Assembly: GCA_003454835.1 (NCBI GenBank)
Contig: DMTA01000274.1
Coordinates: forward strand, 1-11,681
Length of the DNA: 11,681 bases
Origin: Achromobacter sp.
GTDB taxonomy: Bacteria; Pseudomonadota; Gammaproteobacteria; Burkholderiales; Burkholderiaceae_B
Direction: 5' to 3'
Part shown: positions 1-7,099 of the stretch, one piece after another
Layout of the letters: the number at the start of each line of letters is the position of its first letter
How positions within the stretch are numbered: the stretch's first letter is position 1
Notes under the pieces: generated by a model
Seen by the model: the letters and a program-made list of their open reading frames with translations, nothing else
The model's database searches: none
What the model was told of the DNA's origin: nothing
Translations under genes and position numbers: made by a program

Positions 1-486
1 TTTGGGGGCATGCTGCTGATCGTGCGGCCCGGCGGCGACCTGCCGCTGCTGGGTACGTTGCTGATGGCGGTGTCGGCGGTCAGCTATGCGATCTTCCAGG
101 TGCTGACGCGCAAGCTGTCGAACAAGGTGCCGGGGCCGGTGCAGTATGCATACACGGCCTTCATCTGCCTCATCGTGACGGCGCTGCCGGCGCCCTTCTT
201 CCTGCCCGATCCCTGGCCCGGCCCGGCGGACACGGCCATCATTCTTGCGCTGGGCGCGTGCAGCGGGCTGGCGCAGATTCTGCTGATCGCCGCCTTCCAG
301 CGCGTCCCGGCCGCGACGCTGGCGCCCCTGAACTACTTTCAGCTGCTGCTGGCGCTGGGCTTCAGCACGTTCTGGTTCCAGCGCCCGCCAGACGCGCTGG
401 CGCTGGCGGGCATGGGGCTCATCATGGCGGCCGGGATGTTTCTGGCGCTGCGCCCCCTTAGCAGTCCATCGACGCCGACAACATGA
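1..486 (+). CDS. DMT-superfamily (EamA) transporter, C-terminal part, cut by window edge
   Basis: The reading frame is open from base 1 and ends at TGA 484-486, so the gene starts outside the window and only about 161 residues are visible. The first in-frame ATG (10-12) sits inside a membrane-segment context and is not a likely start. The visible part has about five hydrophobic segments separated by short loops, with an internal 'SYAIFQVLTRK' stretch and the 'AFQRVPAATLAPLNYFQLL' region. This is the usual layout of the second EamA repeat: a helix, then a Lys/Arg-rich cytoplasmic loop, then a helix carrying a conserved Ala/Pro and Tyr/Phe pattern. The family exports or imports small metabolites across the inner membrane; the substrate cannot be read from this part. 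It converges on the LacI-type gene with only 11 bp between the stop codons. The family call is firm; any link to the neighbouring sugar-acid cluster is unsupported. Confidence 0.85.
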   Translation, partial: FGGMLLIVRPGGDLPLLGTLLMAVSAVSYAIFQVLTRKLSNKVPGPVQYAYTAFICLIVTALPAPFFLPDPWPGPADTAIILALGACSGLAQILLIAAFQRVPAATLAPLNYFQLLLALGFSTFWFQRPPDALALAGMGLIMAAGMFLALRPLSSPSTPTT

Positions 487-496
487 ATGTTGGGCG
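473..496. terminator. Possible hairpin between convergent transporter and repressor genes
   Basis: CGCC (473-476) and CAACA (479-483) pair with TGTTG (488-492) and GGCG (493-496) around a TGAA loop, with a two-base bulge on the left arm. It overlaps the transporter stop codon and lies just after the repressor stop, so it could slow transcription from both sides. There is no T-tract on either strand, so a true intrinsic terminator is doubtful. Confidence 0.3.
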
Positions 497-497
497 C

Positions 498-1523
498 TTA
501 GCTGGTTTCGCGCTGGACCAGTTCGAAACCCAGATCCACGTGCCGCTCGGGCACGGGTTCGCCTGCCAGATGCTGCATGAGCAATTGCGCGGCGGATAGC
601 CCGATCTGATAGCGCGGCGTAGCAATGGTGGACAGCGGCGGCGTGGTCCAGGCCGTGCCCGCCAGGTCATGGAAGCCGACGATCGCCATCTGCGCCGGCA
701 CCTGCAGCCCATCCCGGCCGCATTGGAACACCGCGCCCTGCGCCAGGTCGTCGTTGCAGAAGAACACGGCATCGCAATCCGGGTGGCGCGCGTGCAGGTC
801 CTGCATCAGCGCGGCGCCCAGGCTGATCGACGATTTCTCCGGCGTCATGATTTCGAGCGCCGCGTCATACAGACCCGCATCGCGCAGCGCCTGCCGGCAC
901 CCTTCGCAGCGGCGCAGCGACCGGGGATCCAGCTGGGCGCCAATGATGCCGATGCGGTGGTAACCGCGTTCCACCAGATGGCGGCCGGCGGCGTAGCCCG
1001 AGTCGAACTGCGAGAACCCGACGCTCATGTCGTCGTCGCCATCCAGCGTCTCGATCGTGTGCACCGTGGGAATCGCCTGCGCGCGCAGCAGTTCCCAGAC
1101 GCCCGGATTGTGGTCGATGCCGGTCAACACCAGCCCGTCGGGCGAGTGCTGCAGGTACTTGCGCAGCAGCGCCTCTTCTTCGTCAGGCGAGTAGCCCGTC
1201 ACGCCGATCAGCATGTGATAGCCATGCTGGTCCAGCACGTCCTTGATGCCCGTGATGATGTCCACGAAGACCACGTTGCTCAGCGACGGGATCAGCACCA
1301 CGATGGTCTGCGACCGCGCCGACGCGAGGGCGCTGGCGGCGTGGTTGGGTACATAGCCCAGTTCCTGGCACACCCGCGCGATGTGCTGGCGCAGGTCTTC
1401 CCCCACCTTGTCCGGCGTGCGCAGCGCCCGCGAGACCGTGATGGCGCTGACGCCGACGCGCCGCGCAACGTCCTGCATGGTGACGCGGCCGGCGCGCGAG
1501 CTTCGGGGTTTGCGGATGGACAT
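498..1523 (-). CDS. LacI/GntR-type transcriptional repressor of the adjacent TRAP/dehydratase operon
   Basis: A 341-residue LacI-family regulator. Residues 14-36 form the helix-turn-helix (VTMQDVARRVGVSAITVSRAL). Residues about 57-68 (YVPNHAASALAS) are the hinge helix that inserts into the operator minor groove. The rest is the periplasmic-binding-like effector domain, starting at TIVVLIPSL and containing 'DAVFFCNDDLAQGAV' and 'VGFHDLAGTAWTTPPLSTI', both typical of the family. The ATG at 1521-1523 was chosen because a GAGGG ribosome site lies about 4-5 bases upstream. The frame extends seven codons further only by using TTG at 1542-1544, which has no comparable site. The gene is divergent from the TRAP operon, and a palindromic operator lies in the shared spacer. 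Inference: it represses that operon, and perhaps itself, until the imported sugar acid or its product binds. The HTH resembles the GntR/IdnR branch; the effector cannot be read directly. Confidence 0.93.
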   Translation of the reverse strand: MSIRKPRSSRAGRVTMQDVARRVGVSAITVSRALRTPDKVGEDLRQHIARVCQELGYVPNHAASALASARSQTIVVLIPSLSNVVFVDIITGIKDVLDQHGYHMLIGVTGYSPDEEEALLRKYLQHSPDGLVLTGIDHNPGVWELLRAQAIPTVHTIETLDGDDDMSVGFSQFDSGYAAGRHLVERGYHRIGIIGAQLDPRSLRRCEGCRQALRDAGLYDAALEIMTPEKSSISLGAALMQDLHARHPDCDAVFFCNDDLAQGAVFQCGRDGLQVPAQMAIVGFHDLAGTAWTTPPLSTIATPRYQIGLSAAQLLMQHLAGEPVPERHVDLGFELVQRETS

Positions 1524-1572
1524 GGACCCTCGCGGTGAATGCAAGCGCGTAGTCTGACGGAAAAAAAGAGGC

Positions 1573-1602
1573 TTGCCAAAGCAAAAATGTTAGCGCTAAC
1601 AT
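1573..1602 (+). promoter_or_regulatory. Probable sigma-70 promoter of the TRAP/dehydratase operon
   Basis: TTGCCA (1573-1578) and TAACAT (1597-1602) are separated by 18 bp and fit -35 and -10 elements. The -10 is the right arm of the LacI-type palindrome, so a bound repressor would block polymerase directly. A start near 1609 would give a leader of about 45 bases before dctQ. The match is fair rather than strong. Confidence 0.5.
1587..1602. promoter_or_regulatory. LacI/GntR-type operator palindrome
   Basis: ATGTTAGCGCTAACAT is a perfect 16-bp inverted repeat with the central CG step that LacI-family hinge helices require. The arms ATGTTA...TAACAT are of the kind used by gluconate-type repressors. 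It lies 64 bp upstream of the repressor ATG and 51 bp upstream of dctQ. No second full copy was found in the window. Confidence 0.88.
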
Positions 1603-1626
1603 GATCCGCGTCAAACGATTAAAAAA

Positions 1627-1647
1627 CTCCGGAAAAACGGAGAGGAG
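1627..1647 (+). promoter_or_regulatory. dctQ ribosome binding site with small upstream hairpin
   Basis: AGGAG at 1643-1647 lies six bases before the dctQ ATG and is the best Shine-Dalgarno site in the operon, together with that of dctP. Directly upstream, CTCCG (1627-1631) and CGGAG (1638-1642) can pair around an A-rich six-base loop. The hairpin is short and may only protect the 5' end of the message. Confidence 0.45.
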
Positions 1648-1653
1648 ACAAAC

Positions 1654-2211
1654 ATGCAAGCTTCCCCACTGGGGCGGCCGGGGCCATCGCGTCCCGGCCG
1701 GTCGCCGCTGGCCCGCGCCGCGGACTGGTGTTTCGTGCTGCAGACCTGGCTGATGGTGGCCTGTCTGATCGTGATGGTCGTGCTGCTGTTCGGCAACGTG
1801 GCGCTGCGCTATCTCTTTAACTCCGGCATCAACGTGTCCGACGAGGTCTCGCGCCTTGCCTTTGTCTGGATGATCTTCCTGGGCGCGGTGATCGCGCTGC
1901 GCGAACACCAGCACATCGGCGTCACCATGCTGGTCGAACGCTTCGGCCCGGGCGCGCGCCGCGTGTCGCACATTGCCTGCCAGCTGATGATCCTGTGGGT
2001 GCTGTGGCTGATGGCCGAAGGCGGCTGGGTCCAGACGGTGATCGGCATGGATACCGTGCTGCCCGTCACCGGCATGCCGCTGGCCGTCTTCAACGCGGCG
2101 GGACTCTATGCCGCCGTGGCGATGGGCATCCTGACGCTCATCGACCTGGTCCGCGTGATTGCGGGCGGACCGCTGCCGGCGGAATCCAGTCCGGAAGACC
2201 CGGCGGTCTGA
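1654..2211 (+). CDS. dctQ: TRAP transporter small permease subunit (DctQ family)
   Basis: A 185-residue inner-membrane protein with four predicted helices at about 27-48, 67-84, 106-121 and 144-168, the DctQ topology. Residues 51-90 carry the family signature: 'LRYLFNSGINVSDEVSRLAF', then an aromatic 'VWMIFLGAVIALREHQHIGV' stretch. The first 20 residues are Pro/Arg/Gly-rich and cytoplasmic. The start has a clear AGGAG six bases upstream. In TRAP (tripartite ATP-independent periplasmic) transporters DctQ associates with the DctM channel and helps dock the binding protein; transport is driven by the sodium or proton gradient. It is the first gene of the operon, 43 bp ahead of dctM. That spacer is long and cytosine-rich for a DctQ/DctM pair, whose genes often overlap or fuse. 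Confidence 0.93.
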   Translation: MQASPLGRPGPSRPGRSPLARAADWCFVLQTWLMVACLIVMVVLLFGNVALRYLFNSGINVSDEVSRLAFVWMIFLGAVIALREHQHIGVTMLVERFGPGARRVSHIACQLMILWVLWLMAEGGWVQTVIGMDTVLPVTGMPLAVFNAAGLYAAVAMGILTLIDLVRVIAGGPLPAESSPEDPAV

Positions 2212-2254
2212 CCCGGCCCCTCCCCGCCCCCACTCATTCGCCCGGATATCCGCA

Positions 2255-3535
2255 ATGATCCTGACCGTCTTCCTAGTCGTGCTGCTGGGGCTGATCGCCC
2301 TGGGCATGCCGATCGCCTTCGCGCTCATCATCAGCGCGATCGTCATGATGTTCCAGCTGGATTTCTACGACACCCAGCTCCTCGCCCAGAACATGCTGTC
2401 CGGCGCCAACAGCTTCACGCTGATGGCCGTGCCGCTATTCATGCTGGCTGGCGAACTGATGAACGCCGGCGGCATTTCGCGCCGCATTGTGCATCTGGCC
2501 AACACGTTCGTGGGCCACATCCAGGGCGGCCTGGGTTATGTGGCCATTTTCGCCAGCGTGCTGCTGGCGTCGCTGTCGGGCTCGGCCGTGGCCGATGCCG
2601 CGGCGCTGGGCTCGCTGCTGATCCCCATGCTGCGCGAAAAAGGCTATGACGCCGGTCAGGCGTCGGGCCTGATCGCCTCGGGCGGCATCATCGCGCCCAT
2701 CATTCCGCCGTCGATCTCGTTCATCATCTTTGGCGTCGCCACCAATGTGTCGATCACCAAGCTGTTCTTCGCCGGCATCGCGCCGGGCCTCATGATGGGG
2801 CTCACGCTGGTGGCGGTGTGGACCTGGGTTGCGCGCAAGCACGGCAGTATCACGCCCTCGCCTCGCGAGCCCTGGAGCAACCGCCTGAAGGCGCTGCGCG
2901 GCTCGCTGTGGGCGCTGTTCCTGCCGGTCATCATCATCGGCGGCCTGCGGGGCGGCATTTTCACGCCCACGGAGGCGGCGGTCGTCGCCGCCGTGTATGC
3001 GCTGCTGGTCAGCCTCTTCGTCTACCGCGAGATCGGCTGGCGCGACCTGGGACCGCTCTTCGTCAATGCCGCGCGCACCACCGCCGTGGTCATGTTCCTG
3101 GTGGCGGCCGCCATGGTCTCGTCTTACATGATCACGCTGGCGGACCTGCCGCAGGACCTGATCGCGCTACTTGAGCCGGTCATGGATCAGCCCAAGCTGC
3201 TGATGTTTGCGCTGCTGATCCTGCTGACGCTGGTAGGCACGGTGATGGATCTGACGCCGACCATTCTGATCCTCGCCCCGGTGCTCATGCCCGTCGTCAT
3301 CAAGGCGGGGATCGACCCCGTCTACTTCGGCGTCATGTTCGTCATGGTCGGCAGCGTCGGCCTGCTGACTCCCCCGGTGGGCACCGTGCTCAACGTGGTT
3401 TGCGGCGTGGCCCGCATCAATATGGAAACCATCTGCAGAGGAGTGTGGCGCTACGTCGTGGCCTACACACTGCTGCTGATCCTGCTGGTGATCTTCCCTG
3501 AACTGATCACCGTACCCGCACGCTGGATGCACTAG
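2255..3535 (+). CDS. dctM: TRAP transporter large permease subunit (DctM family)
   Basis: A 426-residue, highly hydrophobic protein with about 12 membrane segments, the usual DctM length. It begins MILTVFLVVLLGL. Residues from about 90 onward hold the diagnostic 'GSAVADAAALGSLLIPML' stretch followed by 'GIIAPIIPPSISFIIFGVA', the re-entrant-loop motif of the ion-transporter superfamily. A second, weaker copy lies near the C-terminus at 'GLLTPPVGTVLNVVCGVA', as expected for the inverted-repeat fold. ATG 2255-2257 is preferred: a TTG-initiated extension from 2159 would add 32 Arg/Pro-rich residues inside dctQ. The ribosome site (GGAT within 2244-2247) is weak, so translation may depend on coupling to dctQ. 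It forms the ion-coupled substrate channel and is followed 29 bp later by its binding protein. Confidence 0.95.
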   Translation: MILTVFLVVLLGLIALGMPIAFALIISAIVMMFQLDFYDTQLLAQNMLSGANSFTLMAVPLFMLAGELMNAGGISRRIVHLANTFVGHIQGGLGYVAIFASVLLASLSGSAVADAAALGSLLIPMLREKGYDAGQASGLIASGGIIAPIIPPSISFIIFGVATNVSITKLFFAGIAPGLMMGLTLVAVWTWVARKHGSITPSPREPWSNRLKALRGSLWALFLPVIIIGGLRGGIFTPTEAAVVAAVYALLVSLFVYREIGWRDLGPLFVNAARTTAVVMFLVAAAMVSSYMITLADLPQDLIALLEPVMDQPKLLMFALLILLTLVGTVMDLTPTILILAPVLMPVVIKAGIDPVYFGVMFVMVGSVGLLTPPVGTVLNVVCGVARINMETICRGVWRYVVAYTLLLILLVIFPELITVPARWMH

Positions 3536-3564
3536 CGGCACTTGCCCCCCCGAGGAGAAACACC

Positions 3565-4581
3565 ATGATCAAGCAATTCAAGACCCGCATTCTTGTCCTA
3601 GCGACGGTGCTGTCCTGCACCGTCGCCGGCGTGGCCGCGGCCGCGGACGTCAAGCCGCGCCTCATCCGCTTTGGCTACGGACTGAACGAGGAAAGCGTGC
3701 AGGGCCGCGCGGCCCGCCATCTGGCGCAGGAACTTGAAAAAGTCAGCGGCGGCAAGCTCAAGATGCGGACCTTCGGCTCGGCCAACCTAGGCTCGGACGA
3801 GCAGATGCAGAGCGCGCTGGTGGGCGGCGCGCAGGAAATGATGGTGGGGTCCACCGCGCCGCTGGCGGGCATGGTCAAGGAATTCGGCGTGTTCGACCTG
3901 CCGTTCCTGTTCAACAGCGAAAAAGAGGCCGACGCGGTGCTGGACGGCCCGCTCGGGCAGGATCTGCTGAAGAAGCTGGAAGCCAAGGGCCTGGTCGGCC
4001 TGGTCTACTGGGAAAACGGCTTTCGCAACATGACCAATTCCAAGCGGCCGATCACGCGTGCCGAGGACCTGCAGGGCATCAAGCTGCGCGTCATGCAGAA
4101 CCAGATCGCGTTGGGTGTGTTCAACACGCTGGGCGCCAACGCGGTGCCGATGCCGTTCTCGGAACTGTTCACCGCGCTGGAAACGCGCACGGTGGACGGC
4201 CAGGAAAATCCCATCACCACGATCCAGAGCAGCAAGTTCTACGAGGTGCAGCCCTACCTGACCATCACGCGCCACGTCTACACGCCCTGGGTGGTGATGG
4301 CGTCCAAGAAGTGGTGGGACACGCTGTCGCCAGAAGAGCAGAAGCTGATCCGCCAGGCCGCCGCATCGTCGCGCGACTTTGAACGGCAGGACAGCCGCGC
4401 CGATTCCACCAAGGCCATGGGCACGCTTGAAAAGAACGGTATGAAGATCAACACCGTCACGCCGGAAGAAGTGGCCCGCATGCGCCAGAAGGTGCAGCCC
4501 GTGGTCGACAAGTACACCCAGGAGCTCGGCCCGGAACTGGTCAAGCAACTGAACGACGAAATCCAGAAGGCGCGCAACTAG
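3565..4581 (+). CDS. dctP: TRAP periplasmic substrate-binding protein (DctP family), probable sugar-acid ligand
   Basis: A 338-residue secreted solute receptor. Residues 1-27 are a Sec signal peptide (basic start, hydrophobic core, cleavage near VAAAA/D). The mature part has DctP landmarks: 'GGKLKMRTFGSANLGSDEQM', 'FGVFDLPFLF' and 'YWENGFRNMTNSKRPI' with Arg154. Next comes 'GIKLRVMQNQ', where Arg175 is the conserved residue that makes a salt bridge to the ligand carboxylate, then 'VDGQENP' with Asn215. GAGGAG at 3552-3557 gives it a strong ribosome site. Its position between the permeases and an aldonate dehydratase suggests an aldonic or uronic acid ligand, which agrees with the retained arginine. 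This is inference: DctP paralogues bind many carboxylates. A hairpin just downstream may raise its mRNA level relative to the next gene. Confidence 0.95.
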   Translation: MIKQFKTRILVLATVLSCTVAGVAAAADVKPRLIRFGYGLNEESVQGRAARHLAQELEKVSGGKLKMRTFGSANLGSDEQMQSALVGGAQEMMVGSTAPLAGMVKEFGVFDLPFLFNSEKEADAVLDGPLGQDLLKKLEAKGLVGLVYWENGFRNMTNSKRPITRAEDLQGIKLRVMQNQIALGVFNTLGANAVPMPFSELFTALETRTVDGQENPITTIQSSKFYEVQPYLTITRHVYTPWVVMASKKWWDTLSPEEQKLIRQAAASSRDFERQDSRADSTKAMGTLEKNGMKINTVTPEEVARMRQKVQPVVDKYTQELGPELVKQLNDEIQKARN

Positions 4582-4590
4582 CGTCCCTGG

Positions 4591-4619
4591 TGGCCCGGAT
4601 CCGCTTTTGGTCCGGGCCA
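4591..4619 (+). promoter_or_regulatory. Intercistronic hairpin between dctP and the dehydratase gene
   Basis: TGGCCCGGA (4591-4599) and TCCGGGCCA (4611-4619) form a perfect nine-base stem around an 11-base loop, starting 10 bases after the dctP stop. No T-tract follows, so it is unlikely to terminate fully. Such stems after binding-protein genes often shield the upstream message from 3' exonucleases or attenuate the downstream gene. It ends 24 bases before the dehydratase ATG. Confidence 0.6.
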
Positions 4620-4643
4620 GTACGCAACCGAAGCGAGACAGCC

Positions 4644-6425
4644 ATGTCCCAGACACCCCGCCGACTGCGCAGCCAGAAATGGTTCGACGATCCTTCGCAC
4701 GCCGACATGACGGCGATCTACGTCGAGCGCTATCTCAACTATGGCCTGACGCGCCAGGAACTGCAGTCGGGGCGGCCGATCATCGGCATCGCGCAGACCG
4801 GCAGCGACCTGGCGCCCTGCAACCGGCACCATCTGGCGCTGGCCGAACGCATCAAGGCGGGCATCCGGGACGCCGGCGGCATCCCGATGGAGTTTCCGGT
4901 GCATCCGCTGGCCGAACAGGGCCGGCGGCCCACCGCGGCGCTGGATCGCAATCTGGCGTATCTGGGTTTGGTTGAGATCCTGCACGGCTATCCGCTGGAC
5001 GGCGTGGTGCTGACCACCGGATGCGACAAGACCACGCCCGCGTGCCTGATGGCCGCGGCCACCGTGGACATCCCGGCCATCGTGCTGTCCGGCGGTCCCA
5101 TGCTGGATGGCTGGCATGAGGGACAGCGCGTCGGATCGGGCACCGTCATCTGGCACGCGCGCAACCTGATGGCCGCGGGCAAGCTGGACTACGAAGGTTT
5201 CATGACGCTGGCCACGGCGTCGTCGCCATCGATCGGCCACTGCAACACCATGGGCACCGCCCTGTCCATGAACTCGCTGGCCGAAGCGCTGGGCATGTCG
5301 CTGCCCACCTGTGCCAGCATTCCCGCGCCGTATCGCGAACGCGGCCAGATGGCCTATGCCACCGGCATGCGCATCTGCGACATGGTGCGCGAGGACCTGC
5401 GGCCGTCGCACATCATGACGCGGCAGGCGTTCGAGAACGCCATCGTCGTCGCCTCGGCGCTGGGCGCGTCCAGCAACTGCCCGCCCCACCTGATCGCGAT
5501 CGCGCGCCACATGGGCGTCGACCTGAGTCTGGACGACTGGCAACGGCTGGGCGAAGACGTGCCGCTGCTGGTCAATTGCGTGCCGGCCGGCGAGCACCTG
5601 GGCGAAGGCTTTCACCGCGCGGGTGGCGTGCCGGCCGTGCTGCACGAGCTGCTGGCGGCCGGCCGTCTGCATCCCGGCTGCGGGACCGTGTCTGGCAAGA
5701 CCATCGGCGACATCGCCGCGTCGTCCAAGACCCACAACGCCGACGTCATCCGCAGCTGCGACACGCCGCTCAAGCACCGCGCCGGCTTCATCGTGCTGTC
5801 CGGCAACTTCTTTGACAGCGCCATCATCAAGATGTCGGTCGTGGGCGAGGCATTCCGCCGCGCGTATCTGTCGGAGCCCGGCTCGGAAAACGCCTTCGAC
5901 GCGCGCGCCATCGTGTTCGAAGGCCCCGAGGACTATCACGCCCGCATCGAAGATCCGGCCCTCAACATCGACGAGCACTGCATTCTGGTTATCCGCGGCG
6001 CGGGCACGGTGGGCTACCCCGGCAGCGCGGAAGTCGTGAACATGGCGCCGCCGTCGCATCTCATCAAGCGCGGCATCGACTCGTTGCCGTGCTTGGGCGA
6101 CGGCCGCCAGAGCGGCACGTCGGCCAGCCCGTCCATCCTGAACATGTCGCCGGAGGCCGCGGTGGGCGGCGGGCTGGCGCTGCTGCGCACGGGCGACCGG
6201 ATCCGCGTGGACCTGAACCAGCGGTCGGTCATCCTGCAGGTCGATGAATCAGAACTGGAACGGCGCCGCCAGGAGCCGGCCTACGAAGCCCCGCCGTCGC
6301 AGACGCCCTGGCAGGAACTCTACCGGCAGACCGTGGGACAGCTGTCCACGGGCGGTTGTCTGGAAGCAGCGACGCTGTATTTGAAAGTGGTGGAGACGCG
6401 CGGGGATCCTCGGCATTCGCATTGA
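4644..6425 (+). CDS. IlvD/Edd-family aldonic-acid (sugar acid) dehydratase
   Basis: A 593-residue enzyme of the IlvD/Edd superfamily. It removes water from a sugar acid to give a 2-keto-3-deoxy acid in the cytoplasm, using an Fe-S cluster and Mg2+. Visible active-site elements are Cys59 (GSDLAPCNRHH), Cys127 with Lys129 (TTGCDKTTPACLMA) and Cys200 (IGHCNTMGTALSMN). These are the three cluster ligands, and the lysine is carbamylated to hold Mg2+. Ser490 in 'DGRQSGTSASPS' is the catalytic serine seen in arabinonate/xylonate dehydratases. The N-terminal 'RSQKWFDDPSHADMTAIYVE' and the DGRQSGTS form place it with sugar-acid dehydratases rather than branched-chain IlvD or phosphogluconate Edd. ATG 4644 is preferred over the GTG at 4590, which would read through the intercistronic hairpin. 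It is the last gene of the operon. L-arabinonate, D-xylonate or D-gluconate are all possible substrates. Confidence 0.92.
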   Translation: MSQTPRRLRSQKWFDDPSHADMTAIYVERYLNYGLTRQELQSGRPIIGIAQTGSDLAPCNRHHLALAERIKAGIRDAGGIPMEFPVHPLAEQGRRPTAALDRNLAYLGLVEILHGYPLDGVVLTTGCDKTTPACLMAAATVDIPAIVLSGGPMLDGWHEGQRVGSGTVIWHARNLMAAGKLDYEGFMTLATASSPSIGHCNTMGTALSMNSLAEALGMSLPTCASIPAPYRERGQMAYATGMRICDMVREDLRPSHIMTRQAFENAIVVASALGASSNCPPHLIAIARHMGVDLSLDDWQRLGEDVPLLVNCVPAGEHLGEGFHRAGGVPAVLHELLAAGRLHPGCGTVSGKTIGDIAASSKTHNADVIRSCDTPLKHRAGFIVLSGNFFDSAIIKMSVVGEAFRRAYLSEPGSENAFDARAIVFEGPEDYHARIEDPALNIDEHCILVIRGAGTVGYPGSAEVVNMAPPSHLIKRGIDSLPCLGDGRQSGTSASPSILNMSPEAAVGGGLALLRTGDRIRVDLNQRSVILQVDESELERRRQEPAYEAPPSQTPWQELYRQTVGQLSTGGCLEAATLYLKVVETRGDPRHSH

Positions 6426-6444
6426 GGTATGCGGGAGGGGCGGC

Positions 6445-6972
6445 TTACTTTCGCGAAGACGTGTCGGCCGGGTCGGTGGCGGGGTGCTTGGACTGGCCAG
6501 AGTTCGGGCCGGTGACCGGTTCGGTTGCTGGTTCGGTTGCTGGATCGGTTGCTGGATCGGTTGCTGGTCCGGTGGCCGGTTCAGCTGCTGGATCGGTGGC
6601 CTGGCCCTCGGCACGCGGGCCGGGCCGGCTGAGCACGTAGGCCGCGCTGGCCAGAAAGAAGATGCCCACGCCGATCGCCAGCAACGGCGAGGGATTCGCG
6701 CTCCAGTAGAACAGCGCATAGCCCGCTGCCATGCCCAGGCTCGCGTATGTCTTGCCCTTGCGCGACACCGCGCCCTGTTCACGCCAGGCGCGCAGCGACG
6801 GACCGTACGTCGGACTGTCCAGCAGCCATTTTTCGAGCCGGGGCGACGAGCGCGAAAAGCACCCCACCGCCAGGATCAGGAAGATCGTCGTCGGCATCAC
6901 CGGCAGAAAGGCGCCGATGACACCCAGCGCCAGCATCAGGCAGCCCAGGCATAACCAAAGTGCTCTCATCAT
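6445..6972 (-). CDS. DUF454/YbaN-family inner-membrane protein with repeat-extended tail
   Basis: A 175-residue protein. Residues 1-118 match the DUF454 (YbaN) family: a first helix (5-23), the signature 'GVIGAFLPVMPTTIFLILAVGCFSRSSPRLEKWLL', then 'GPSLRAWREQGAVSRKGK', then two helices at about 78-91 and 95-114. The family has no settled function. After residue 120 comes a 55-residue tail of Ala-Thr-Asp/Glu-Pro repeats, which the family does not normally have. The frame stays open upstream to 7389, but that part is Arg-rich and overlaps the TPR gene, so the ATG pair at 6972/6969 is taken as the start; no clear ribosome site precedes it. It converges on the dehydratase gene with 19 bp between stops and no visible terminator. 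The gene upstream on the same strand ends 127 bp away. Confidence 0.85.
   Translation of the reverse strand: MMRALWLCLGCLMLALGVIGAFLPVMPTTIFLILAVGCFSRSSPRLEKWLLDSPTYGPSLRAWREQGAVSRKGKTYASLGMAAGYALFYWSANPSPLLAIGVGIFFLASAAYVLSRPGPRAEGQATDPAAEPATGPATDPATDPATEPATEPVTGPNSGQSKHPATDPADTSSRK
6518..6601. repeat. In-gene 12-bp tandem repeat encoding Ala-Thr-Asp/Glu-Pro units
   Basis: Seven uninterrupted 12-bp units, plus-strand consensus GGWTCGGTTGCT, lie inside the YbaN-like gene. Units 1 and 2 (6518-6529, 6530-6541) are identical, as are units 3 and 4 (6542-6553, 6554-6565); the last three are diverged. On the coding strand each unit adds four residues (A-T-D/E-P or close variants), and more degenerate copies flank the block. 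Being a multiple of three, copy-number change would keep the frame. Confidence 0.9.
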
Positions 6973-7099
6973 GATGGTGTGCAGGATATCGCAAATGGGC
7001 GGGCCGGGAACCGGCTGCTTTGCAGCGCGTCCGTGGTCGGCACTGCCCCCAGCGCCTGCGCTGCACGCATTATCTGCATCGCGCCCTGCTTCGGCGGGC

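Noticed and set aside
669..1538. 289-codon plus-strand open frame antisense to the LacI-type gene
   Set aside because: Its composition is that of a shadow frame (Arg/Ala/His/Gln-rich). The LacI-family protein on the other strand is complete and convincing.
2243..2252. CGGATATCCG palindrome just before dctM as an operator
   Set aside because: It is a 10-bp palindrome without family resemblance to the LacI site, lies inside an operon, and is explainable by chance in a GC-rich spacer.
1183..2346. 387-codon minus-strand frame spanning the repressor, the divergent spacer and dctQ
   Set aside because: It runs through a clear operator/promoter region and two real genes and shows no recognisable protein feature.
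4590..4643. Upstream GTG start for the dehydratase
   Set aside because: The 18 added residues would be encoded by the intercistronic hairpin region. The ATG at 4644 matches the family N-terminus.
4578..6059. 493-codon minus-strand open frame antisense to the dehydratase
   Set aside because: It is His/Arg/Ala/Gln-rich with no domain or ribosome site, the typical mirror frame of a GC-rich gene. The plus-strand frame has full catalytic motifs.
7050..7063. CAGCG/CGCTG hairpin after the lipoprotein gene as a terminator
   Set aside because: The stem is five base pairs with no T-tract. Such pairs are frequent by chance at this base composition.
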